Origin: Phytophthora colocasiae
Lineage: Eukaryota; Oomycota; Peronosporomycetes; Peronosporales; Peronosporaceae
Direction: 5' to 3'
Length of the DNA: 64,000 bases
Assembly: GCA_018806915.1 (NCBI GenBank)
Contig: JAGKQI010000090.1
Location: 496,001-560,000 of the forward strand
Shown here: positions 19,555-31,314 of the stretch, piece after piece
Position numbering within the stretch: position 1 is the first letter of the stretch
Layout of the letters: every line of letters starts with the position of its first letter
Notes under the pieces: generated by a model
Databases searched by the model: none
What the model was told of the DNA's origin: nothing
The model's input: only the letters and a program-made list of their open reading frames with translations
Translations under genes and position numbers: made by a program

Positions 19555-19932
19555 ATCGATTAAATCCTCGTAATAAACCCTTCTTTTACCCTACGTTTTA
19601 TCTATTATCAACCCTTCAAATTCTTATATATATATACTATAACTTTGCGGAGGTTTATTTCCTCATATCAAGTTAACCTCTAGTGACAATGTCTTCTAGA
19701 GAAATCTCTGCAACATGTAGGGCACTAGATCTTCATACTGCCGGTCCGTGCGCTCAGTGACGTTGAATATTGTTGTCCTACCAACGCTAACCATAAACTT
19801 AATGAAGGCTCTGCGTAAAACAAAATATATTAGACGCTCCCAGACGTATCCGTTAACAAATATAGTTGTTGTGCTATGCTATCTGTGCTACACGCACGAA
19901 TAACTCTTGGGTTTCGTGTGAAGCTGGATCTA
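19555..19932. other. Spacer before Crypton 1
   Basis: AT-rich, with a TATATATATA run near 19627. No gene recognised. It may include the Crypton 3' end, which has no terminal repeats by nature of these elements. Confidence 0.35.
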
Positions 19933-21948
19933 TTATGCCGCCGATAGCAACGCGTGCTGATAAGCGGCGACAAGTGTATCAAGCTTGCCCTCGCGGTAGA
20001 ACGAACGGAGTTTCTTCAGCACCGAGGATCCATTCCTTCGCTTGATACCATGGCCGTAAAAAAACTTGAAAAGTTGAGCTTCGGCTTCTGTTCCGTAACG
20101 AAGGACTTCGTCGCAGTATCCTGGCGCTGACGGATCCAGCACAAATCCTTCAGGTAAAAAGAGCTTGATGTAGTTCCCAGTCTGCTTGTAAGCTGATTTG
20201 TTTTGGCGATCGCCACACACATCCCACATGCGTGGAGTCTTGGCGTACCACTCAAACCACATTGCGGCAGGGCTCTTAGGTAGCGCTTTTGTTCCACAAC
20301 TCTTCGCATTGTGGTTGTCGCTACGTCCAACTGCCGATGCTTCTGCAGCTGGCTCTAAAGACGGTGTCGGGATCTGGTTGACATCTTGACATGCGCTTTG
20401 CTTGGTCTCCAGTAGTTTTACACGTTCTTTGTACAAGCTTTGTTCATTGACACCAGCTCACTGATGATACAGTTCTGGTGGTTTATGAGCTTGACCTCCC
20501 TCGAAAACTTCTCTTCGGTTTCTTCAGCAGCCTCTAGTTCTTTTTCCGTCGTCTTAATCTGCAATTCGGAACTCCACGCCAACACTTGAGATCTTGATAG
20601 CCCAAGTGTCATCAAACACTCCCTCATTCTTGTTGCGTAGAGACACATTGGGTAACGCTTAAGTACTTCTGGAAAGTGTTGAATCAACGAAGCAACGATA
20701 ACTTCAGCTACACGCCCATTTAGCATTTTCTCGTTGTCTCGGATACAAAACGCTTGACTGAAACAGGAGGTTGCCCAGTTCCAACGCTAGCTGGCGACTT
20801 GTAGAGTCAAACCACGACAGGGTTGGTACCGGTGGCTTTTTGCTTGAGTCCCACCCACTGAGAACCCTTGACACCTTCTGGTCTTCACTAGTTGTGTTGA
20901 ACACGTACGCGAATGCCTTGTTGATTGCCGTCATATTCCACGAGCCACGATCAAAGATCCATTGCGCACTTAACAGTGGATCAATATTTGCATGCTGAGC
21001 TCCTCCACGCCGAAATGAATGAGATGTCAAACATGCAGTTGGCTTGGCTTTTGCTTGGGCTTCAGATGCACACTTGACAACTCGGTTGACGTACGCGTGT
21101 ATCTTCATGTTATCTTCCGTCTGCTTGCGCTTTTTCTGCGGTGGTTCACTTGCGTACTCGACGTCATCGCATGTAGCTAGTGCTTCAGTAAGCGGAATGT
21201 CAATCGGAGCTGTCATATCCTCGTCGCTCCCAGCAGCAAGATGAGGGTGGTCGAGCAATTGTGCGCAGGGACGTTCTTGCATAGCTAACGCCATCGCGAT
21301 TGAGTGAAGAGGGCACGTGATGAAGCTGTCCTTGTCAGGGAAAAGCGAAATATCTAGCTCTTCAGCTGTCTTCACTCGAATCAACCGCACGAAAACCACT
21401 CCATCGCCACTGACAGACAAGTTACCTTTCATGACAAAGCCCAAGTCGGAGGCACGGCCGAACGCGTACCACATGAGAGCAAGCAGAGCCGCATCTTGGT
21501 AGTCCTTAGCGCTTGAGGCGTCGTAGTAGAGTCCGTCCATGAGTATGCGCAGGTCTTCTTTCGTACATGCAGGTGCCTTATTGATAACCCCTCCCTCTAC
21601 ACGCTTGAGGCAATGCCGCTCGAGAGTCTGGGCCATCTTCAGCAGCTTCTTTTCGATGCTTGCCCTGTGTCTTGGGTAGGTATCAAGCAACCAGTTCTTT
21701 ACGTGCCGGTAGTAACTCATTACCGAATTCCGTGCTAGCGGCTTCGCCCCTCGGCCTTCTACAAAGGCCAAATATACACTGAAGCGATTCATGAGCTTCA
21801 CAAATACCGATCCACTGGCGTCACCCCCAAGAGAGGCGGCGATGAAGTCCATGGTGACCCTTTCACTGGCGAGGAAGCGGCTGAAGGTGTTGATAGCTGT
21901 CTTCAGCGCGCACTGCGAGTTTACTGGTGTGAGGTCTTGGAGGCTCAT
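19933..21948 (-). pseudogene. Crypton 1 tyrosine-recombinase gene, frameshifted C terminus
   Basis: Crypton transposons move by a tyrosine recombinase. The frame 21948-20704 gives the complete recombinase: an N-terminal core-binding region (MSLQDLTPVNSQ), the first Arg in FGRASDLGF, the His-x-x-Arg in SHSFRRGGAQHAN, and the nucleophile Tyr within NKAFAYVFN. An SV40-like basic PPQKKRKQ lies mid-protein. The same gene continues in two further frames (20726-20418 and 20436-19933) with a C-terminal helical part and a WFEWYAKTPRMW domain shared by the other two Cryptons here. The single-base shifts near 20725 and 20440 could be decay or assembly errors. The recombinase core itself is intact. Confidence 0.85.
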
Positions 21949-22720
21949 ACTGTTTTCAATTCTTCTGCCGGCACAATCGAAAATATGTGAATGATACGAG
22001 CTAAACTAGCGGTTGGTATCGACTCGCAGCGCATTTCCCCCCTCGTGCCTTCATTATATGTCGGCCCAATGTCGGCATGACGTCAGCCACATTTTACCCT
22101 AGCCCTTACGAAATGTATTGGTCATTATCAAATTATCCATGCCATGATTGGTCATTAATCATATCAAGCAGGCTGATCCACTATAGTTAAACGAAGTCAA
22201 AATTCTCTTGTCGGCACCGTGATGATATTCATCCATATCATTCAGATCTCTAGCCTATCGAAATTGTTTGGGCTATCGTAAAGGGAGAAGTCGGTCACCA
22301 ATACACCACCACCACAACGTTTGCTGACATTCGGCCACGCCTAGAGCGAGCCTTCGCCAACCTAGCACCTTCGACTGTGCAGGGTTGTATTGATAGTGCA
22401 GACAGGCAGTCAAGCTTAAGAATCATCTCGAGGCTATGGATGCCTGCGATGAACAAACGTCCGAAGATGATAGTGCATCTGACTAACAACATTTCTAGCA
22501 ACGTGATTGGCTTACGCAAACCGAAATATTTAGTTAGTATTTTTTACTGCTAATAAAGAGTAGTGAACTCTTATATAGGTGTCAACTTAACTCGAAGTTT
22601 CCCCGTGGACGCCTGGAAGACATTTAACAATCGAATCAACACGCCACGAGAAATCGTTTGGTGCAATTTTTGTGGGGGGGTAAAAAAACCGTCTTCGATG
22701 CTGTCGCCCTCTGTCAACCC
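21949..22720. other. Upstream region of Crypton 1 and spacer
   Basis: Repeated TGTCGGC/GTCGGCA motifs near 22065-22085 recur upstream of Crypton 3 (about 61,262-61,282), so they may belong to the Crypton family's 5' region. The plus-strand frame at 22563-22787 (with WCNFCGG) is not recognised. No gene is called. Confidence 0.35.
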
Positions 22721-22730
22721 ATTGAAAACT

Positions 22731-23646
22731 AGAGGTGGCGACGTTACTTTTTTTAACGCCAAGTACCGTCAAATCTTTCACACCTAGCCTGTGTCAGGAG
22801 TTAGTTGGTTAACGAGGGATAACACGCTCCAATACGGACCGCTCATTGGTCTCGACAGCAGCCAATCACAAACGTAACCTCATAATAAATGGCAATAGCC
22901 ACATTTAAGTCTCACTGGAATTCCACAACGAAGTGCTGACACCAGTCGGAGTGAGGCTTTACTTTATGTAGCAGGCTACCGTAACCTACAAGTTTGCTAC
23001 GACGCGTAGACAAAGGTGTTGTTGTGCTTGTCTGCATCGATATTCCCTCCAATTGATCCGGCCAGTCGCGCAAGCTTCATGGTTGCAGCAGCAAGAATGA
23101 CGTACAATTGACTCGGGGTGGGGTGTGCATCTTGAGCGAAGAAGCGACCAGCTCCATTCCTCTGGTTGGGTCGTTCCTAACTGCGACGCAAATTTCGTTT
23201 TCCATTGCAAACTGCAAGTTGCCTAGCTCAAATACCGCTGCAAGTAGTTCAAACACTTTTTGCGGTCGGGATGTTGCTACCAATGGTTCATTGGTCGTTG
23301 TGGTATCGCACAAGTGGATGCTGAAGCGCTCGTTCTTCCTCAGGTACTCGTAGTCGTGCGGTGTCTGCAACTGCAGCTCACGGGCACTCTTCTAGTACTT
23401 CTCAAGGCTCAGGTTGCCTTCTAGAGACTTGCATTCACGTTGCCACAGGATGGAGCGAACCTGATCTAATTGTGATGTTGGACACCACGAAGCATCGCAA
23501 ACAAATTTGATGTTTTTACAATAAATAGTCAAATAGGTTACGATAAATACAAATATGACCCCGTGTTATCTTTTTCTAACTTGACTAACTTAACACCGTT
23601 AACGTTACTTTCGTGTTATCGAGATAACACTAACGTCGCCACCTCT
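22731..23646. mobile_element. TIR element with 9-bp duplication carrying a host-like fragment
   Basis: AGAGGTGGCGACGTTA at 22731-22746 is exactly inverted at 23631-23646. ATTGAAAAC precedes the element (22721-22729) and follows it (23647-23655), a perfect 9-bp duplication. That size fits MULEs (mostly 9-11 bp). No transposase is inside. The interior contains a decayed protein-coding stretch unlike a transposase, as in Pack-MULE elements. Confidence 0.75.
22990..23460 (-). pseudogene. Captured gene fragment, myosin motor-like
   Basis: The minus-strand frame has DYEYLRKNERFSIHLCD, later VFELLAAVFELGNLQF and then RGMELVASSLKM. This order resembles the myosin motor core, where a YL...C segment is followed by a LLAAVLHLGN-type helix. 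A stop codon precedes it (TAG near 23390), and the frame breaks after about 23115, with a different frame giving LARLAGSIGG. It is enclosed by a transposon's inverted repeats. The family assignment is by pattern only and could be wrong. Confidence 0.4.
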
Positions 23647-23804
23647 ATTGAAAACACCCGGTATGGTTGAATATGGTATTTTTCCGACAGAGGTGAATTT
23701 TGTAAGTGGTATTGAATAAAAAAAATATTGTCCAATAGCCTATGAGAAATAATTACTTTCATCCAATTAAAATAGGTAGGGGTAGGTTATCCTGTTCCGA
23801 CCAA

Positions 23805-23826
23805 TTCCGACAAATATTTGTCGGAA
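23805..23826. repeat. 22-bp perfect palindrome
   Basis: The sequence is a perfect palindrome centred between 23815 and 23816, with outer half TTCCGACAAAT. It lies 360 bp before the next Tc1-like relic and is not obviously part of it. Confidence 0.8.
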
Positions 23827-24182
23827 CTAGCATCAAAATATGAATATGCTCATACAAACATCAACAGTAAAATATGTTATTGGCATATTCTGAATATTCC
23901 GATATCTCGGCACGGTCCTAGAATAGGCAGCAAATATGCAAGACGTGATTTTTGTGGCTGGGACAGCTCACAATTAAAAAAGCAGACGAAGCAGGCATGT
24001 GCTTGTCAGCGTTCGTGCCAGCGAACACGCAAAAAGCGCGCAGCACCGCTGTCAATTCTTTTAAGCGTATGCTTCAATACGAGCTACTGAGTCTACACAT
24101 TTGCCCGTCCGGGATGAACAGTTTTGGGGTAAATGACCGCGGTAGTTTGGGTAGTACCGCTATCTAATTTGTCGAGAAAACA

Positions 24183-25525
24183 TGGAAATATTGCAACCAT
24201 TTTGGGACTTCAACGCGCCAAACAACAACTGCGCGGATAGTTTGGTTGGCCTGCATGAGTTCCCGCCTTTTCCTGTCGAGGTTTTCGCGCATGCAGCATG
24301 CTTCCCTCCTCGGACACGCGCCAAGGTCGGCTAGTCCAGCGATCATTTCCAAATCTTCTCCGGACGACGCAGATGCCTTCTCAAGCCCGCCTCCCGAAAT
24401 ATACTGTCGCTGAGAAGCAGCGCGTCCTCGATTCTCACAGAGCAGGCCGAGCTGACTGGCTAATGGTAGCAGCTAGCAATGGGTTTCCCCGCTCTACAGC
24501 GTACGCTCTTGTCGCTCGCGGACGAGCAGATAACAAGTAACGTGGTGGAGCACGCAGGTCGGTGACGAAAGTGCCCCTGGCAATCAAGCAAGCCCTTGAA
24601 ACTTATCTTGATGACAACTGCACGTACACCTTGGAGACCATGAAAAAGATGATAATCGCTAATGGGCACGTGGAGCTGTTAACATCTACAATAAGTCGTC
24701 AACTATTGGGAATGCTGTATACTGTTAAGCAGCCTCGCGTAGTACCGATGACGTGCAACAACACCACGAATAAAACGAAGCGTCAGGTGTTCGCAAAGCG
24801 GCTGAAGAAGCACCAACGTAAGGGCGACTGTATTGTATAGTTTGATGAAACGAACTTCAACGTGTATTGCAAGAGAGGACGTGGGCGTGCCAAGCGTGGT
24901 GATCGCGCAACGGTGACGATGGTGCCGTCTAAGGGACCCAATCTCCACATTCAGTGTGCTGTCAATTCAACAATGGGTGTTGTTCTTTATTAACTCCAAA
25001 GGGGCAGCATCAAGATGGAGGAAAATGCTGAATTTGTCGAAGAGATATACAATGCCGTGAAAACGTCTCCCATGTTTATCCAGAACTATCAAGGTAAGAA
25101 AATGGTGATTGTTCTTGATAATGCTCCAGCGCACCGACAGACAGAAGAGCGAATAAATGAGCACGACGACATGGTTCTGCTTCGTCTCGCACCGTACTCG
25201 CCCATGTGCAACCCGATCGAGAATTGTTTTAGTGTCCTCAAGTCGCACATTAAATAACACCTTGCGCTACATCGCGAGGCGATTTGTGATCGCTCGGACA
25301 TGGTCGACGAAGATGGTACTCAGTTGACAATCTCAGAGCGTCAAATGCGTTTCCTCGAGCGCGCAGCCAAGGCAATCATGAAGTATGTGACACCGACTTT
25401 GGTAGCTCAAATGGTGTTGCATGCCCGTGACGCTGTGAACGCTGCCGAGGGCATGGAGGACATGTGCTACGGAGAGTAAAAGCCCACTTGTCGCCGCGAC
25501 CGTCCCGCTTGGTTGCAGTATTTCT
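24183..25525 (+). mobile_element. Tc1/IS630-like transposon relic with imperfect ends
   Basis: GAAATATTGCAACCATTTTG (24184) matches, with mismatches and a one-base gap, the inverse of the sequence ending near 25524 (GAAATACTGCAACCAAGCGG on the minus strand). These imperfect termini of about 24 bp enclose a decayed transposase. A clear TA duplication was not resolved. Confidence 0.55.
24373..25479 (+). pseudogene. Tc1/IS630-like transposase, multiple stops
   Basis: Starts near ATG 24373 with a helix-turn-helix segment (YTVAEKQRVLDSHRAG). In-frame stops lie at about 24538, 24838, 24990 and 25255. The catalytic motifs are DETNFNVYCKRGRG (first Asp), VIVLDNAPAHRQT (second Asp) and YSPMCNPIENCF (Glu, 33 residues later). 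A C-terminal helix region continues to about 25479 (EGMEDMCYGE). Homology runs through the stops, so this is a decayed full-length gene. Confidence 0.8.
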
Positions 25526-25639
25526 AAGTTTGCTTGATGATTTCGCTCGTTATTTTTCAATACCACTCTTTTACTTCGTAATATTCGGCTTTATTACCGC
25601 GCCTGTCCACTTTGCTTGAAAGTATTCTCAAACTGGACG

Positions 25640-26870
25640 GGCAAAGGTGTAGAGTACGTACAGGCTAGTATTTGGTTGATTCTACTGGTAAGCGCTTTGC
25701 TTCAATCATGGACCGCTTCGGGTTCTACCTGGCTATACACGAAGGTAAGAAGGCCAAGCTTCCTCGCATTACTGCCGTTTAGTATTATAGAAATGTGAAG
25801 CTCTGGCTATTTGATCTGTATCCTCACCTAAGAGTGCCTACGGAACTACAGCTTCTAAAGCAAAGTAAAACTCTGTCTGAAAAGCGAAAAAGGAGGTGTT
25901 GTTAACAAAGCGCCTCCTTGTACTTAAGAGATTTTACGTGCACTCACTCAGTATGTCTACAGCAACGCTCGAGTGAACGCCGACTATCAGGACGTGCAGC
26001 TCTTGCCTGCCTGATGTGGCATCGCTTTAGACACTCTTCGGACCTGGGTTATGTCAAGAAGCAGCACGTGCCAGTATCAGCCGATGGGGTTTTCTACGTA
26101 CGCTTGCTACGCGTCAAAACCGCTGAGGAACAGGGACTGACGCTCGTACCTGACAAGGCGAACTTATTGACCTGTCCGATCCACGCGTTTGGCTGTCGCT
26201 TTGGCCACACAGGATGCGCGGCTCTCTGCTTAGTCAGCTTCCTGATCTTGTGCCCGCCGAAGCAGCCACAAGCTGCCCTGGTATCCCTGTGGCCGAGTTG
26301 CTGGAGGTGGATCCGACATTACTAAACTTTGCACCGGCGGCTGCAAGGACGTCGAGGAGCGCACACGCCTCCGGGATCGCAGAAGGCACCTCTGCCTTAT
26401 CCCCGCAAGCTGGAAACTCAAGTCAATCGGCGCCGTCCCACACAGCAGAAGCATCTCGTGGAGAAGATGGTGTCCAGGCCTACGTGAACCGTCTAGTCAA
26501 GCGCGTCGCAACCAGTGCTTGAACGTCCGAGGCGCTCCTGTCGCACTTGTTACGGCGTGGGGGCGCCCAACACGCGAATGCAGATGAGGCTTGCTCCGCA
26601 ATAGAACTTCGACAGGGGTGCCTGGGATATGAGCAAAATAAACAAGGGCTTCGCATACGTGTTTAACACACCACAGGAAGACCGCAAGGTCGCACGAGTG
26701 CTGAGCGGGTGGAGTGTCGACGACGTGCCAAGCGTAGTGGACGTAGCTGCCTTGGATCACTCCACGCAGGAGCAGCTTGCGCGCCTTCAAGACCAACTCT
26801 ACAGCTCGTGCTCGGGGTTAAATTACCCCCGATTCAACGTCACCCACAAGGTCCTCGCTGTACTTACCGC
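25640..26870 (+). pseudogene. Crypton 2 recombinase, 5' part (interrupted by the retrotransposon)
   Basis: Same family as Crypton 1. It reads from SIMDRFGFYLAI through YYRNVKLWLFDLYPHLR, FRHSSDLGYV (first Arg region; FGRA has become FRHS), SHLLRRGGAQHAN and INKGFAYVFN (Tyr). Stop codons (for example near 25780 and 25903) and frameshifts break it. The coding homology stops exactly at 26870, where the LTR begins, and resumes at 40613. Confidence 0.8.
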
Positions 26871-28228
26871 TGTGGTGGAGCGGATCTGGCCAAAATCTGG
26901 TTGAGGCCGATCGCGATCGCCACTTGCGCCCAGACACCGACTAACGGAGGGGGTCCCCCGATGATCCGTGATCTTGCTGCGTGTAGTGCTCACCTTGTGT
27001 ACCCGTCGGTAGGCGGGTTACGCTCTTCCAGGTGACTTCTGAAGATGTCTTGGGACGAGAAGAATGTCTTGGGTGACGTAGGGGGTGTGAGATAGCGTGG
27101 GAATACTTCACTCTACCTCGGAGGGGTTGATCCGGGTCACAGGCGAGTTCTCGAGCCTTGATCCGGTCACCTGGTCTTCGATCCAGGTCTTCCAAAGGTC
27201 CAATGTTGGGGATCTGATCCCTTCCTTTACGATGCTTGCCGCTTCCTATAGCGGGTGTCTTGATGGGTTGAGAGTCGACGAGATCGTCAGGCCAAGCAGC
27301 CAATTCCTTCCGATCCGTAGTTCGCACGTAAAGCGATAGATCACTAGATAGGGTAAAACTGGCCAATGTATTATCCAGAATTAACCTCTATGCTAGATCT
27401 CTTCTCCTTACCTTCTTGATGCCGGGGGGCCAATGTAATTCCCAGTTCCGGTCTTGAACGAAGGCACTTGTGATGTCCAGAGCAAATTCGATTCTGTTTA
27501 TGGTTATTCCTATGTCTACTAGCCCCATCCTCATCTGCTATCCTACGATTACCTGACATCCGGCTACACAGCTGCCCTTCCGATCTTCGATCTTGATCTC
27601 ACCTAACCCCTGATCGCGATCTCGATCTGCCGATCTGGCGATCAGGCGATCTGGCGATAAGCCGATCAGCCGATCTGGCGATCAGCCGATCTCGATCAAC
27701 CATCTCGGTCATCGATCTTGGTCCACCGTCTTGAACAATGATCCCGATCAGCAGCTTTCATACTTGATCTCGCGTGCCTGCGTCGTCGACATTCCAGGTC
27801 TTGAGCTTCCCAGACTTGATCACCACTCCCCACGCGACTAACACTGCCATCAGGTCCCCTCGGCAGCATCTCACGGTTATGTTGTCACCGGCCCACCATA
27901 GATCACACCGATCCCGACCCTCTGCCGCCTTGATCTCCTTCTCATGCGACCTCAGGCAAGGCGCCCTTTTCTCCTCCGACCCTGAGCCGCCACGCGGGAC
28001 CGCACGACGGGTTCTCCAATCACTTAGTCTCACTTGACCAAGACGCCATCCATTCATCGCTGGCGAGATCCAGACGAACATCGATCTGGATCCATTCGTC
28101 AGCCATCGTTCGCGCAATCTGGGGTCATCAACTGACATCTTGCTTCGCCAGAGGCCCTGTCGCTTGATCTGACTCTCTTAGGGCCTGACGTTGCCTTTTC
28201 TCGGATTTCTTATTCGCGCTTCACCACA
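26871..28228 (-). repeat. 3' LTR (left)
   Basis: 1358 bp, starting TGTGGTGGAG and ending TTCACCACA. It is about 48 bp longer than its partner because of extra copies of a GATC-rich short repeat (27630-27700, units such as CGATCTGGCGATCAGC). Confidence 0.93.
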
Positions 28229-28240
28229 TCCGCCCCAGCC
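28229..28240 (-). promoter_or_regulatory. Polypurine-tract-like site next to the 3' LTR
   Basis: On the minus strand the bases just before the LTR read GGCTGGGGCGGA, a short purine-rich run in the position of the plus-strand primer. It is weak compared with typical tracts. Confidence 0.4.
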
Positions 28241-28271
28241 TGCAAGTTGGTCCGTCTCGGTCCACTTCAGG

Positions 28272-28287
28272 TCTCATTCTCCAATCT
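28272..28287 (+). promoter_or_regulatory. Oomycete initiator of the retrotransposon's opposite-strand gene
   Basis: TCTCATTCTCCAATCT matches the initiator consensus GCTCATTYYNCAWTTT at 14 of 16 positions. It is 67 nt upstream of the ATG at 28354 and just outside the LTR. It points away from gag-pol and so could drive an independent transcript. Confidence 0.65.
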
Positions 28288-28353
28288 TCAGCCCAAGGCA
28301 CAAGTCACCCCGACAACACTTCGACCACCACCAACGGATCCCTTCCAGTCTCC

Positions 28354-30940
28354 ATGAGCCAGCAAGGAAGTGATCCCGGGAGCGATTATTTGCCTACACC
28401 TCCCGATTCCCCAAGATCCCCCGACGGTCCGCCATCTCCCCATTCCGACATCTCGCGACGTTCGTCGGGTCCGGCTCCAGACCACGCACGCCCGCTCTCA
28501 TCCGATGAGGCTGGGCCGATGCCGGGCAGTCCAGGGTGGGATCGCCTGGTGCGCGAACGTGATCAACTAAGTCGTGAAGCCATGGAACTTCGGGCGCATG
28601 TCGACGCCATGGAGCGGTTCCGGGCAGACCAGCAGGGCGAGATTGCGCGTCTGGAGCGCGAGATCGCTGATCTCGCGGAGGAAGCCTCTGATCTCGATGG
28701 ATTGCGTATGCAGGTTCACCAGCTCCGATCGGAACGCGACGAGTTCGCGCGGCGTCTCAACTCTGCCCAGGCAGACCTAGATCGAGCTACAGAGGACAGG
28801 GATCGTCTGACCGAAGAGGTGGAACAAGCCACCAACGAGATCCAGGATCTCAGGCGGAAGCCCGGATCCATGCTTGCGATCTGGCTGAGGCGAAGCAAGA
28901 CTCCATCACTGCCAAGGCCAGCTACAACCGGATCTCGGCTGATCTTGCACATCTCCAACTGGATTCCAGCCCCACGCCTTCGACAGGGCTCCCACCCGAT
29001 TGGCCCTGGCTGAGCGAGATCGAGCCTTGGCGGACTCCGCCCGAGCGATCGCTTCCCTGACCAGTATCGCTGGTGAACGTGACCTAGCCACCGATCAACT
29101 CGCCCACGCTAACTCCGAACTGAACCGAGTCACTTCGGAGCGGGATCGCCTACTCGTGGAACGAGACCAAGCGTTCGCAGATCGTGACAGAGCACAGGCG
29201 GATCTCAGCGCCGAGCGACAACGATCCACTCGTCTAGGTGCGCATATAGTCTAGATCCCCCTCCACCTGACCATGATCACTCATATTCTGTTTGTCGTAG
29301 AGGATGATCTGATCGGTACCCATGCCGAAGTGCAGGAGTTAGAAGCGAGTCTTCAGGCATTGCAGGAGAACTACGATCAGGCAGAAGGTGACGTAATGGC
29401 GACCACCAACGTCCTGACCGAAATGGTGTCTCGGCTCCGCGCTGCTCAAGATGAACGGGGGGTCAAACGTGCTCTCAGTCCGCCTCCATCTCCTGCTACA
29501 TCGCCCCCGCACAAGACCTCGCGGACGGAGCCTCCCCCGGCCGATCACGACGCGGCCCCACCTGATGTTTCCGCTGGAGACCAACCCGGTGGCCAGGCCC
29601 AGGCGACCGAGCTCGAAGAAAAGCACGAGGAAAGCCCAGACCCCTTCGATCTGGGTCCTGAACCCGCGATCCCGACTGGGCCGGATGCGGAGGGAGCAGA
29701 TCGCACCCAGGCCACCTCGCAAGTGACCGTGGAAGCACCTTCCCCGAAGAAGGGTGGCTCGGATCGGTCCAAACGTAAACCCAATCCAGAGCATGACGAT
29801 GACGCGGAGGATTCTGGCGCTGGATCCGACGACGCTCTTCGGGCTACGATACTCCGATCGCTGTCGTGGCACCGCCGGCATGGAAATCCTCCTCCAGCAT
29901 CCGGTGATCAAGGGGGGCCTGCTCCATCGACGCCTCCGGCGCAGCCGACACCTCCGGGCGGCAGTTCCCCACAGACTCCGATCACTTCTCCTCAGGGGTC
30001 CCCGAGGGGTAGTCCAGCTGGCGGGAGCCCTCCCGGTGGGGGATCTCCGGGTGGCGGCTCTCCCGGCGGCTCGCCACGCCCCCAGCTGCACCCTCCCCTG
30101 TTCGCGATCAGCTCGTCTATTCCCGGGTATGCGAACGTCCGGCAGTTTGCGGCTGGTGATGTCTTCCCGTGGGATCCGATGTTCGTCGGAACTTTGGCGA
30201 TCGTCGGTATGATCCTCTCCACATTGTCCAAGAGGCTGCTGCTACCTCCCGGATTCCTCTACCCCGCGAGATCACCGGCTAATCGCCCTTCCCGAGCCGG
30301 GGTCGGTTGGTTGGCTAGCCTGATCACTGGGCCCAACGTGCAGGCCCTACTTGCTACCCGACCTTGGGAGGTGCTCCGCAACCGACCGGCCCCCCTCACC
30401 TTCGATCTCGGTCTACATCGTCGTGCTGGAACCATGCTGGGGCAGATCGCGGATGCCTACGCCGCCTTCGAGTCAGATCACCTGCAGGCCTACTGGGAAT
30501 CGACCCATTATCTCGAGATCACGAAGGCGATGTATGAAGCTGATCCTGATCTCCGTCGGTATTACCTCGAGCGTCGGCAACGGCGTAGCCGTACCGGAGA
30601 ACGTTGGCGGCTGCTGTTGGGACGATTCCTGCCCATGATGAGGGCGATGTGGGCGGACATCGATCTTCTGCTCGATCCCTACTTCCTGCACTTCCCTACT
30701 ATCCGTGATCGGGTATACTGGTACCCCGGATCGGCCTCCCGAATGGCTAACCTGGCCCAGCCGACTCTGAACCGACCGGAGCCCACCGATCTGATCTCTG
30801 CGTTGGCAGAATGCGATCAGGAGGACCCTTGGCGCAACCATTACCGCGATCGGCCGGCAGATCACCCGTCCCGGCAGATCCCACGGCTCGAAAACAAGTT
30901 TAACCCGCCTGCTCCACCTACACCTCCTGGGACTCCCTGA
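28354..30940 (+). CDS. Opposite-strand accessory gene of the retrotransposon (coiled-coil protein, about 850 aa)
   Basis: No family recognised. The frames 28354-28870, about 28870-28975, 29000-29237 and 29301-30940 read as one protein with two single-base shifts (near 28860 and 28975). A probable GT-AG intron at 29238-29300 joins in frame to a codon run giving LEDDLIG. The protein order is as follows. A Pro/Ser-rich start (PPDSPRSPDGPPSP) comes first. A long coiled coil rich in Arg/Asp/Glu repeats of ERDR type covers about residues 60-300. Next is a Pro/Gly/Ser-rich linker with GGSPGG repeats. Last is a C-terminal domain rich in Trp/Tyr/Leu (near AYWESTHYLEITKAMYEADP). No signal peptide or clear membrane segment is present. 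It is encoded against gag-pol, between pol and the 3' LTR, with its own initiator. An intron can persist only if it is not removed from the genomic RNA, which this orientation ensures. Confidence 0.65.
29238..29300 (+). other. Probable 63-bp intron of the accessory gene
   Basis: Begins GTGCGC and ends GTCGTAG. Removal joins CTAG to AGGATGAT and restores one frame across a stop (TAG at about 29252). Upstream coding ends at RSTRL and the downstream coiled coil continues. The length is normal for oomycete introns. Confidence 0.55.
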
Positions 30941-30999
30941 TCCCGCGATCTCGACCAGTCCGGAGATGATCAGCTGAGCCCGGAGTCGGTCAGCACGCT

Positions 31000-31314
31000 T
31001 ACACATTCTCTATCACGATCCGGTACTTCGCCACGCGATCCTGACTCCAGCCTAGCCTCTTTTCAATTCCACGTAATCTTTCCAGCTTCAAAAACCAGCG
31101 TTCTTCTCCATACTTACTCCACAGTTTCGATCCCACTTAGCATCTTCGAAATCTCCACACCTTCCATCCAATCACTCCGGTTTCACATACATATACAAGA
31201 AAAATATAAAATCTCCACGGAAAATATAAAATCTCCACATCCGGTCCAGATAGACATCCAGATCAGCATCCGCGATCTCGGCGTTGTGACCCGGTCACGT
31301 CGCCTTCTCTGCGT
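31000..31314. other. Boundary between pol and the accessory gene
   Basis: The two convergent genes end at 30940 (plus) and 31315 (minus). The spacer contains a direct duplication GAAAATATAAAATCTCCAC (31200-31240) and probably the 3' ends of both transcripts. No other gene. Confidence 0.5.

Noticed and set aside
27600..27720. GATC-rich LTR repeats as a replication origin or satellite
   Set aside because: They lie within an LTR and vary by unit number between the two LTRs, so slippage in the element is sufficient.
29339..30091. Minus-strand Arg-rich frame opposite the accessory gene
   Set aside because: Composition is the complement of the Pro/Gly/Ser linker; no motif.
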